Shown here: positions 36,117 to 44,165 of the stretch, in pieces
Layout: every line of letters starts with the position of its first letter
Numbering within the stretch: position 1 is the first letter of the stretch
Assembly: GCF_001999245.1 (NCBI RefSeq)
Contig: NZ_CP019630.1
Span: forward strand, 4,431,001-4,495,000
Source: Roseibium algicola
Lineage (GTDB): Bacteria > Pseudomonadota > Alphaproteobacteria > Rhizobiales > Stappiaceae
Reading direction: 5' to 3'
DNA length: 64,000 bases
Notes under the pieces: model-generated
Databases searched by the model: none
Told to the model about the DNA's origin: nothing
Seen by the model: only the letters and a program-made list of their open reading frames with translations
Made by a program: the position numbers and the translations under genes

Positions 36117-36995
36117 TCAGGACACCCGTTTTGAGACCTCTTCATGGCGAAGTTCCGCCGGAGGGTGGGAACGCATTAGCCACGTACTGAATGTGTCGTT
36201 CTTTCTTTCGCCCAATTCCGAGAAGTCATCCAGGATCTCAGAAATCCCAACGCCATCCATAAGCCGGGCCGCAAAGCGGTCGGCTTCGTATTCGGTTAGC
36301 CTGGATACCGAGCTGTTGAGCATTTGGGCAGCGTTGGCCGGAATGCGCAAAATCGCCGTGATGGCGGTGAAGAGGAACCCGATGAAAGGAATTCGGTTGA
36401 GCGTGCCGTTTGCCAAACCAATACCAAGGTTGACCGGCAGATTGAGATAATGGAGGAACATCAGGATCCGGGTATCCCAATTACACAGGTGTCCAATTTC
36501 GTGAGCGGCTATTCCGGCAAGGCGCTCGATGCCAGATGGTGTGTCTCCGTATTTCAGCAGCAGCCCCTTCGTAAAGCAGATCCGATTATGGGCGTAGGCA
36601 AAGGCATTGAGTTCACCGCAATCCTGTACTCGCCAAACGATCCTGGGAAATTTGATCTCGGAGACAGACGATCTTTCCTGCAGGACTGCCTCAACTTTGC
36701 TGATCAGGTCCATTTCCCTTTGAGAAGGGCGCCTTGTAGCGAAGGTGATATCGAAAGCGCCTGCACCGACTGACGGTACTTTGGCAACAAAGACTGCCGG
36801 CAGAAGCGCTAGTCCAAGCGCCAGGACAAAAACCTGCCAGTCCTGAAGAGGGATGTCGCCAACTAAGATCGAGTACGGCAACGACAGTATGTTGAAAGAG
36901 AGCATAACCAGGCAGAATGCCGAGGCTGCTGCGGCGATCAGAGCGACGGAACGGACTAGTTCAATAGCTGCAATCCTTGTGATGATTTTTAACAT
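36117..36995 (-). CDS. M48 family membrane metalloprotease
   Basis: 292 residues with two N-terminal transmembrane segments (about 5-35 and 50-72), a cytosolic protease domain with zinc motif HEIGH in GIAAHEIGHLCNWDTR, and a downstream TEYEADRFA giving the third ligand Glu. HtpX-like in layout; such proteases take part in membrane-protein quality control. Start unclear: ATG at 36995 fits the first helix, and an upstream ATG at 37040 adds 15 residues. It stands alone and convergent with the TRAP operon. Confidence 0.85.
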   Translation of the reverse strand: MLKIITRIAAIELVRSVALIAAAASAFCLVMLSFNILSLPYSILVGDIPLQDWQVFVLALGLALLPAVFVAKVPSVGAGAFDITFATRRPSQREMDLISKVEAVLQERSSVSEIKFPRIVWRVQDCGELNAFAYAHNRICFTKGLLLKYGDTPSGIERLAGIAAHEIGHLCNWDTRILMFLHYLNLPVNLGIGLANGTLNRIPFIGFLFTAITAILRIPANAAQMLNSSVSRLTEYEADRFAARLMDGVGISEILDDFSELGERKNDTFSTWLMRSHPPAELRHEEVSKRVS

Positions 36996-37180
36996 GAGTA
37001 TTCCGGACTTATGAAAACGAACTGCTACTTTTAAGTGCATTTTTCAACAATTCACCAAAAAGAAGATGGCTGAGCAATTCGAGTTCCCGCCTGCCTGCGC
37101 CAAGTTGCAGAAACTTGCGACCCTTGCGAGGTTTTGTGCCCCAACGAAATGGCGCCTTGCGCTTGTTGGATCTGCCAAAG

Positions 37181-37905
37181 TCATGCCGCGTCGAGGTACG
37201 CTGAGTGTGAAACCGATTGGTGCGCGATTGCCGGCAGTCTGTTCAGAAAATAGGAAAGGCAATCCTGCTCCTTGTCTGAGCCATCTTCCGGTGGCCAACT
37301 GCCTGGAAGCTGATATCCGGATGATCCGTTGACGCTGGTTGCGAGTTTGAACCGCGCCAGGTCCGGCAGGGTCTTTTCGGCGAGCCAGGCGTTCCACTCA
37401 TCGACCTGCCGGGTCTGAGCCGTTGGCAGGACGACGACGGGAATGGAGCGGCGTATGACGGCCTTCGCGTGCGGCTCGCGCGCGTTAGGTTTTTTATTTT
37501 TTTCTTTCTCTAAGTTTGGTGGACAGATTTGACCACCTTCGCCAGACACATCTGACCGCCTTCCGGGACAGATTTGTCCGTCTTTTCTCGAAGCTCGCAG
37601 GCCTTTAAGATCGAGGCGTCGGTAGGGCAATACTCCGTATTGTGCCCGACGCCATTCCCGCGTTGAACGCAAAGCCATTCACCGATTTCCAGATCTCGGA
37701 TGGCGCGTTGGATGGACTTGATACTCTTGCCGGTTGCTTCGGCAATGGTCTTGTAGGACGGCCACGCCTTCTCGGTGTGGCCGTTCACATGTGCGGTCAC
37801 GATATATAGTGCGACGCACTTGGCATTGTCGTTGATATTGGCATCACAGCTCAGCAGTCTCAGCCACTGAAGCTTCACTTCCCGGAATGGACGGCGCTCG
37901 CTCAT
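37181..37905 (-). pseudogene. Plasmid-type helix-turn-helix protein, frameshifted
   Basis: From 37905 the frame encodes MSERRPFREVKLQWLRLLSC followed by a winged HTH (TEKAWPSYKTIAEATGKSIK), as in replication-associated HTH proteins of alphaproteobacterial plasmids, and ends at 37510. The family's linker and C-terminus (GGQICPPNLEKEKNKKPN, then LPTAQTRQVDEWNAWLAEKT) continue in another frame to 37181. Together they give one normal-length protein of about 240 residues split by a frameshift near 37520-37560. A programmed shift is possible, but no clear slippery heptamer was seen. Confidence 0.65.
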
Positions 37906-38189
37906 GCGTGCCTCCAGAGACCTGCCTGGAAAGCAATTTCGAGTGAGGCAAAGCAGCAAAAAGGTGGGACAACGGCCATTGTAAGCCATTGAAATCCTTC
38001 AGGTAGGTGTTTTGTCCCACCTTCTGCTAAGCTATTGACTTTCTTCAGTTTGGCTAGGCTCTCCGGGCCCACCATTTTTCTTTTCTCCCACTCGCATTTG
38101 CCGTCCGAAGAAAGCTGATCCTGTTCTGCTGATGTGCAGTCCCGGAATTGCTCAATCGCCGGCGTCTGCCTGGCGCTGTTGCGGCATTG

Positions 38190-38372
38190 GGGAGGACCGG
38201 CAGTTCGCCGTTCTCGATCACCGGTGCGGCGCTGGACCGGGATGTGGCGCTTGTTGATGCGGGGCTGAATTTCGGTGTGACTGACAACCTCAACATCACT
38301 GCCGACTACACCGGCTCCTTCTGTGAGCGCCTGCAGGACCACACTTTTGCTGCGAAACTCAGGGCAAAGTTC
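38190..38372 (+). pseudogene. C-terminal end of an autotransporter beta-domain
   Basis: Encodes GRTGSSPFSITGAALDRDVA, then VDAGLNFGVTDNLNITADYT, then GSF and a final AAKLRAKF. This is the last few strands of an autotransporter barrel, where the real protein would end at the terminal Phe. Here the stop is lost and the upstream barrel is absent or out of frame. A relic of a surface protein gene. Confidence 0.6.
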
Positions 38373-38592
38373 CAAGGAGGCTGGCATGGGTTTATGCGGT
38401 CTTGTCGATCCCGATAGAAATGGCTGCCAGGAACGAAAGATGCCCCGCGATGCTGGACGAGGCCATGTTAGGCGCTTAGCTTTATTCGGACGGCCCGAGG
38501 GAGCCCTACGTGGGCCACATCGTCGATCAAGTCAGCCACGTGCTGCAACGTTGAACGGATGTGTACACACTCGACGGGCTTCATGATCGGGC

Positions 38593-39474
38593 ATGAACGG
38601 GAACGTGAGTTTGGCTTCCTACACGCAGGCAATAGGGCATTTCGAGAACGGCGAATTTGCAAAGGCGCAGCATGCCGTTTCCGCCTGCCTGCAGGAGATC
38701 TACGCGAATATTCATGGCTTCGTCCTGACAGAAAACCTTCAAAACATATATGGCACGAAAGTTTCGGTGATTGTCGTTTCCCATCGGAGCGGCCTTGAGG
38801 CCTGCGAGGTTGGCCGGGGTATCGAAGATTTCATCCGCCGTCCGGACGTCGAATTGATTTTCGTCGGCAATGGGCCTGGAGCCGCTGAGGGGGCATCCGG
38901 CCCGTATGCTGACAAGGCGCGGGTATTCGGCTTGCCGGAGAATATCGGCTGTTCGGCGGCGCGAAACGTCGGTGCCTATGTCGCGCGGGGGAGCTGCCTT
39001 CTGTTTCTGGACGATGATGCATCGACGGGCGTTGCAGATCTTGATCTGCTTGCCGGCACCTGTATCGAGCGCAGGGCCATGGCTGTGCGCGGGCGCATTG
39101 CGCCGAAGTCCGGTGCCGGATTGACGGGCAACCACTACAATCTCGGTGACAGTCTGAAACCCGCACCGCCCACAACGGAGGGGTTTTCCGCCTGGCAGGC
39201 GGCAGCCTTCGAAAGATACGGCGGATTTGATCCGCTTCTGGCGGGGCACGAAGGCATGGATCTTTGTTGCCGGATGCTGGGCGAGACGGATGCGAAGCAG
39301 TTCCTGTATCAGCCCGGCGCAGTGATGCGTCACGACTATGCCGGAGACGACCGGCAATGGTTGCAGAAGGTGGAGAAGCTTCAGCTTTCGGACAGGTATC
39401 TTGCGTTCAAGGGGATAGACAAGGACCGGGTTGCCGTCGCCTTCAAGGAGGTTGAGAAGGCGGATGCTGTCTGA
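38593..39474 (+). CDS. Family 2 glycosyltransferase
   Basis: 293 residues with a GT-A fold. VSVIVVSHRSG opens the nucleotide-binding half, LPENIGCSAARNVGAYVARG is the typical GT2 helix, and LLFLDDDAS holds the DxD-like metal motif. The acceptor side includes GFDPLLAGHEGMDLCCRM. A short helical N-terminal extension (about 50 residues) is unusual. First of three co-directional genes with small gaps, with radical-SAM-like and sulfotransferase-like genes; likely surface glycan or glycoconjugate modification. Confidence 0.85.
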   Translation: MNGNVSLASYTQAIGHFENGEFAKAQHAVSACLQEIYANIHGFVLTENLQNIYGTKVSVIVVSHRSGLEACEVGRGIEDFIRRPDVELIFVGNGPGAAEGASGPYADKARVFGLPENIGCSAARNVGAYVARGSCLLFLDDDASTGVADLDLLAGTCIERRAMAVRGRIAPKSGAGLTGNHYNLGDSLKPAPPTTEGFSAWQAAAFERYGGFDPLLAGHEGMDLCCRMLGETDAKQFLYQPGAVMRHDYAGDDRQWLQKVEKLQLSDRYLAFKGIDKDRVAVAFKEVEKADAV

Positions 39475-39536
39475 CACGTCAACGAATGCGCCATTCGCAC
39501 GCGGGAACGCATTCAAGACCTTTCCGGGCAAACTGC

Positions 39537-40664
39537 ATGGATAGGCCTGACGACACCTGGCTGAGCCAGCGCTTTTGTTCCAATCCGTTCGAGCGAATCG
39601 AAACCCTGCCGAACCAGGACATTCACTTCTGTCCCGCAGCCTGGCAACCGGCTGCAATCGGCAGTCTGTCTGACGATCCTGAAACCGCCTGGAACTCGCC
39701 CAAAGCCCAGGACATACGACGGTCGATCCTTGCGGGTGACTTCTCGCATTGCTGCCATTTGAAATGCCCACGTATCACAGGGCGCGATCTTCCGGCGCGC
39801 GAGGAGATCCTGTCGGAAATAGACCCGTCTCCTGCGGTGGCCTACTATCGGGAGATCATCAAGACTGGCAGGACCCGACTGGACAAGCCTCCAGCGTGCG
39901 CCAGCCTCGGTCACGACCTGAGCAGCAACACCGCCTGTCCTTCGCAGGCGACAAAACCGGTTCAACTGAAAAAATACGATGCCGACCGGCTCGACTGGAT
40001 CTTCAACGAACCGTACGCGCGCTTTCTGTCCAAAGCTGATCGAATAACCATCGGCCGTGAAGGCGAACCTTTTGCCAGCCGGCATTTCCTGAACTTTCTG
40101 AAGACCTATTGCGCGGAGATAGAGCCGAGAAAGGCGCTGGACCTTCACACCAATGGCCTGCTGCTGACGGAAGCTGTCTGGAACCGGCTCGATCTTTGGA
40201 GCCATGTCGGCAGCGTTCATGTGTCTGTCGATGCCGCGACCCCGGAAACCTATAATGAACTGCGGCCAGGCAGGCAGTTGGTTCAGCTCCTGCCCAATCT
40301 GTCTTTTCTCGGCCATTTGCGCAGACTGAAAGCCATAGACACCTTCCAAATGAATTTTGTCGTCCGGCAGGAAAACTACACAGAGATGCCGGACTTTGTC
40401 CGTCTTGCACGCCGGGTTGGGGCAACAGGTGTTCTGTTCCACCGGGTTCACGATCAGCAGGTTCGGGAGGAAGGTGAAGGTCCTGCGGTCGACGTCGCTG
40501 ACCCTCGCCATTCTGATCATGAAGCGTTGCAGTTGATCCTCGAAGACCCGGTTCTGAATGCTCAGGACGTCGAATTGGTTGATCTGGGACTTGCCCCACG
40601 GCACAGGGAACTTTCCGGGGCAGCGTGCTCAGGCGCAACGCCTGATCAGGTTCGGCAAGGCTGA
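39537..40664 (+). CDS. SPASM/radical-SAM-like protein with lost cluster cysteines
   Basis: 375 residues. The N-terminus has a SPASM-like Cys set (Cys14, 32, 72, 73, 77), then a radical-SAM-type barrel follows. The family block normally reads HDxSCNLSCPSCR; here it is GHDLSSNTACPSQATK, so two of the three cluster cysteines are replaced (Ser130 and Gln137; only Cys134 remains). Later blocks (LDLHTNGLLLTEAVWNRL, then VHVSVDAATPETYNELRPG) are well conserved. It is therefore probably a non-catalytic relative, or it uses other ligands. Start at 39537 preferred. It lies between GT2 and sulfotransferase-like genes. Confidence 0.8.
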   Translation: MDRPDDTWLSQRFCSNPFERIETLPNQDIHFCPAAWQPAAIGSLSDDPETAWNSPKAQDIRRSILAGDFSHCCHLKCPRITGRDLPAREEILSEIDPSPAVAYYREIIKTGRTRLDKPPACASLGHDLSSNTACPSQATKPVQLKKYDADRLDWIFNEPYARFLSKADRITIGREGEPFASRHFLNFLKTYCAEIEPRKALDLHTNGLLLTEAVWNRLDLWSHVGSVHVSVDAATPETYNELRPGRQLVQLLPNLSFLGHLRRLKAIDTFQMNFVVRQENYTEMPDFVRLARRVGATGVLFHRVHDQQVREEGEGPAVDVADPRHSDHEALQLILEDPVLNAQDVELVDLGLAPRHRELSGAACSGATPDQVRQG

Positions 40665-40669
40665 GGTCC

Positions 40670-41491
40670 ATGGTGCATCATCTCATCCTGCTTTCATCGG
40701 GAAGAAGCGGCACGCATCTGCACCAGACCATGATGCGGAACGGACTTGAAAAGGCCGTCGTTCTTGGCGAGCTGTTCAACCCGTCGTCTCCGTTTGGTCT
40801 TGAAGCCCAGACGCCGGACTTCATCGCAATGCTGGAAGAAGAAAGCGGCATTGAGGTCGACCCGGGCAAGGCAAGAGCGCTGGCCAACTTTTTCAGGGAC
40901 GATCCGGTCTTCATGCTGAGTGCGCTCGCCAGGGTTTGCGACCGCCTTGGTCAGGACTATCTGTGCTATTCGATCCTGCCGAAGCAATTGGCCGGCAGGT
41001 CGATCGAAGACATTCTGTTCCGGTTTGACTGCTCCTGCACCTTTCTCACAAGGCCGAGGTTCGCCAGATATGTCTCTCTCGTAAAGGCGCGGCAGCTCGG
41101 GGCCTGGAAGTGGGTCGATACCACGTCCCTGAAACCGGAAATAACGATGGAAGGGTTCCTGGAAGATGCAAGAGCCACAGACGACTGGTTTCAGTTCCTG
41201 TCGGAAAGGGCGCTGACTGCGGGGCTGGACGTTCGACACCTTTCCTATGGCGCTGATCTCAACCAACCGGCCCGGACCGCGTTTTACAGCCTGCAGCGGA
41301 AGTATGAAGGCATCTGCGAGCTGTCCGCCTTCGATTTCAGCCTGATCCCGGATTTCAAGCAGGAACGGGAGGCCGATCCTTTCCGGTCGATTGGCAACGG
41401 CGAGCATATGCGGGACGCTCTTCATCAAGCTTCCTTGCTCGATTATGCCTTTGCCGAGCCCGCCGTCTTTTCAGCGGATGGTTATGTCTGA
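40670..41491 (+). CDS. Sulfotransferase-like protein
   Basis: 273 residues. HLILLSSGRSGTHLHQTMM resembles the 5'-phosphosulfate loop of PAPS-dependent sulfotransferases, and FLTRPRFARYVSLVKARQLG resembles the 3'-phosphate-binding region. Likely transfers sulfate to a glycan made by neighbouring enzymes; the substrate is unknown. Five bases after the radical-SAM-like gene. Its 3' end overlaps the convergent gene at 41482 by 10 bases. Confidence 0.7.
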   Translation: MVHHLILLSSGRSGTHLHQTMMRNGLEKAVVLGELFNPSSPFGLEAQTPDFIAMLEEESGIEVDPGKARALANFFRDDPVFMLSALARVCDRLGQDYLCYSILPKQLAGRSIEDILFRFDCSCTFLTRPRFARYVSLVKARQLGAWKWVDTTSLKPEITMEGFLEDARATDDWFQFLSERALTAGLDVRHLSYGADLNQPARTAFYSLQRKYEGICELSAFDFSLIPDFKQEREADPFRSIGNGEHMRDALHQASLLDYAFAEPAVFSADGYV

Positions 41492-41931
41492 TCCCCGCTC
41501 GGCAGCGATTGAACATAGCCTTCCGGCGACGTACCGATGGTGAACTCGAAATCCGGCGACCAGCTCTCCCGGATGCGGGCTATCCGGCGTTCGAGATAGA
41601 GGTCCCAGTTGGCCGAGGCACCACATCGGGGAAGATCCGAAGACATCGGCAGGGTTTCGAAAAAGAGGCCTCTGCTTCTGAGTGCGGAGAAGTACCTGGG
41701 CGGGCACACGACGACGATCGTTTCGAACTCCGCGAGCTTCTCCAACTGGTCTTTCAGCGCGCTGGACAGGTGATCGCCTGCCTCATCGAGCGCCCAGACA
41801 AGCGCGACTGTTCCTTGTCTGCGGTGTTCCGACAAAAGGGCTGCGCTGTGCTTGGTGTTGGTTTCAAGTTTCCGGATGCTGCCGAGGGCAACCCGTAGTC
41901 CGATCTTGCGAAGGCTGCGTTTGAAAGACAC
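41482..41931 (-). CDS. Hypothetical protein in glycan cluster
   Basis: 149 residues, mixed alpha/beta, with a central hydrophobic strand FETIVVVCPPRYFSALRSRG that resembles a Rossmann-like element, but no family recognised. It begins 3 bases after the large glycosyltransferase ends on the same strand, so the two are co-transcribed and probably act together. Confidence 0.65.
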   Translation of the reverse strand: MSFKRSLRKIGLRVALGSIRKLETNTKHSAALLSEHRRQGTVALVWALDEAGDHLSSALKDQLEKLAEFETIVVVCPPRYFSALRSRGLFFETLPMSSDLPRCGASANWDLYLERRIARIRESWSPDFEFTIGTSPEGYVQSLPSGDQT

Positions 41932-41934
41932 GGT

Positions 41935-44118
41935 TCAACGCTCCTCCAGGGGATTTGCGGGAAGCTGAGCGACCGCCTGCAACAGATGTGCAGTCTGCTG
42001 CGCACCGTTCCACCAGCCGGACTTTCTGAGGCACGACCGAGCCAGCGATTGGCGGAAATCGGGATCGAGCATCTGCACAAGATGGTCTCCGATTGCGTAT
42101 GGATCCTCGGCAGGTGAGGTGAGGTTCCACCCTGCGCGCGCGCCATATTCCGCGCGGGCTTCTTGCACATCCATGATCGGGTTGCTGTTCGGAATGAAGA
42201 TCGACGGCAGCGCGGCGGCAATGTTTTCGTGAAAGGTATTGTATCCGGCCGCGCAGACGGCAAAGTCGAAGGCTTTCAGATACTGCCCGAGCGGATAGAC
42301 CTTCCGCATCACCAGGCGCTCATGGAAATCCGCGTACTCCTCGAAATGAAGCGGGGACCTGACGTCGACCGCGATCACCTGCGGATGCCTGTCCAGAAAC
42401 TCCAGCAGACGTGCCCGGGGAAGGGACATGTCGAAATTTGCTTCCGAGCCAAGTTGCACGAGACAAAGGATCGCGTCGTCCGGCAGGTTCAGCGCCCGTC
42501 TTGCGGTGGTTCTGTCAAAGAGCTGATCTCTTGGCGTCATCAACACCGGGTCGACCCGGGTGACGCTGTTGGGGTTGGGGCGTGAATAGCCTTCGTCCAG
42601 AGGCGCGCAGAGTTCCCCGGGTTCGATGATTGCGTCGAAGAAGCCTTCCCGGGAGATGCTGTTGGGCTGGGGCGTGCGCCAGAGGCCGCGCCGGATCCAG
42701 ACGCTGGTGGCGCGGCCGTAGCTTTCAACCGCGTCCACGAAACCTGCGTACGGCAAGTTGCCGTCAAACAGTGTGAGGCAAGGCTTGTAGTGGCTGAGCG
42801 CCTCGCGCAATTCCTGAAAGAAATAGCTGTTCCAGGCTTTGAAATCCAATTCCAGTCTCTGCCGGAAAGGCCGGAATTCGGCGAGATATCCCATGGACCT
42901 TGCAATTTCGATTGCTTCGGAAAGCGAGAAGAAAACGACATTCGCACTCGGGCCGATCGCCCTGGCGATGGCAAGCTGCCGGGAGAGATGCCCGAGGCCG
43001 ACGCCGTTGGAAGTGATCGTAAGCACGACCGGGGCAGGGGCGGGTCTGCGTGTTTTCGGGGCAGGCAGGGCGGCGACAGAGGGGGCGGCGATTTTTTCGA
43101 ATTTCGCGGTGAACTGGTCCAGGCCAAACCGCTCCTCCACAAACGTGCGTGCCTTTCGGGAGGTCGTTTCATAAAGCTGAGGATCCGTACGAAGCTGCTC
43201 ATAGACCAGTGGTGCTTCGTCCGGCTCGGCATAAAGGCAGGCATCGGAAAAACTGGTTTCCATATAGCGCGGAACGACGCAGGGCAGTCCGGTGGCAAGG
43301 GCTTCGAGCACACAATATCCGAACGCCTCGATCAGCGCTTTGGAATGGAAATAGCTGTAGATGTCGAGCCCTTGAAGAAATCCGGAAATCGGTCCCTTCG
43401 AGAAGGGCAGAACCTGCCAGTTGGACGGCAGGTCTTCGAACTGGTCCACGAAGCTCTGCGGCACGCCCATCATGCGGAAGGCAAAGTCAGTGGATTGCGG
43501 ATAGCAGGTCGTGGCGACCGATAGAGACGGCCATTTGTCGGCGCTGGGGCGACTGTGGCGGCCGATGACCAGAGGGGATTTCGGTTCCCGGGATTGTTTC
43601 TCCGGATAGTCGGCCAGATCGATCAGATTGGCCCAGCTGCCCTGGTGAACGGCGTGGGACAGGCCGTTCACCACAAGGTCTTCGCGCACGATCTCGCTCA
43701 CCGGCAGGAGTTTGAGCGAGTGGCCATACCAGTCGGAGATGAGCGCCGACCAGTGATCTGCCGGAAAGGCACGTTGTCCGTCGCGGTTTCGTATCGTCTG
43801 GTGCACGACAAGGTAACAGGCATCCGCATCGAAACGGGTTCGGCATTGCACCCGTTTGTCCAGCAAGGTCGGGTGATACAAAAGCGCGACCCTGGACCGC
43901 GGTCTTTCGTTCTGCGGAACAATGACGGTGCCGGTAGCCCTGATCTCGGCGAGTACGGATGCGTTCAAGGTCCGGTTTCGGGAAAAAAAGGGGGAACACA
44001 GCGGTATGATACCGGCTTTCAACCCGGCTTGCTTGCAGGCGCGAAGATCATATTTGAGCGATGTGGACGTCCCGCCGGGAAAGCGCAGGTCGGCCAGGTA
44101 TAGGACGTCAAATTCCAT
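41935..44118 (-). CDS. Two-domain glycosyltransferase (GT-B fusions)
   Basis: 727 residues, about twice a single glycosyltransferase. Residues 1-350 resemble GT4-type enzymes, with FHSKALIEAFGYCVLEALAT as the donor-binding E-x7-E block. After a Pro/Ala linker (ALPAPKTRRPAPAPVVL), residues 370-727 resemble MurG/GT28-type enzymes, starting TSNGVGLGHLSRQLAIARAI and with a C-terminal FAVCAAGYNTFHENIAAALP. The fused pair may add two sugars in turn. Upstream of 41482-41931 in one transcript; no signal peptide or membrane anchor. Confidence 0.82.
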   Translation of the reverse strand: MEFDVLYLADLRFPGGTSTSLKYDLRACKQAGLKAGIIPLCSPFFSRNRTLNASVLAEIRATGTVIVPQNERPRSRVALLYHPTLLDKRVQCRTRFDADACYLVVHQTIRNRDGQRAFPADHWSALISDWYGHSLKLLPVSEIVREDLVVNGLSHAVHQGSWANLIDLADYPEKQSREPKSPLVIGRHSRPSADKWPSLSVATTCYPQSTDFAFRMMGVPQSFVDQFEDLPSNWQVLPFSKGPISGFLQGLDIYSYFHSKALIEAFGYCVLEALATGLPCVVPRYMETSFSDACLYAEPDEAPLVYEQLRTDPQLYETTSRKARTFVEERFGLDQFTAKFEKIAAPSVAALPAPKTRRPAPAPVVLTITSNGVGLGHLSRQLAIARAIGPSANVVFFSLSEAIEIARSMGYLAEFRPFRQRLELDFKAWNSYFFQELREALSHYKPCLTLFDGNLPYAGFVDAVESYGRATSVWIRRGLWRTPQPNSISREGFFDAIIEPGELCAPLDEGYSRPNPNSVTRVDPVLMTPRDQLFDRTTARRALNLPDDAILCLVQLGSEANFDMSLPRARLLEFLDRHPQVIAVDVRSPLHFEEYADFHERLVMRKVYPLGQYLKAFDFAVCAAGYNTFHENIAAALPSIFIPNSNPIMDVQEARAEYGARAGWNLTSPAEDPYAIGDHLVQMLDPDFRQSLARSCLRKSGWWNGAQQTAHLLQAVAQLPANPLEER

Positions 44119-44165
44119 GTGCCGGTCGGCCCCCCAGGAAATCCATCAAACGATCTTGCCGGAAA

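Noticed and set aside
42790..43524. A 244-codon plus-strand frame
   Set aside because: Antisense to the two-domain glycosyltransferase; no independent signals.
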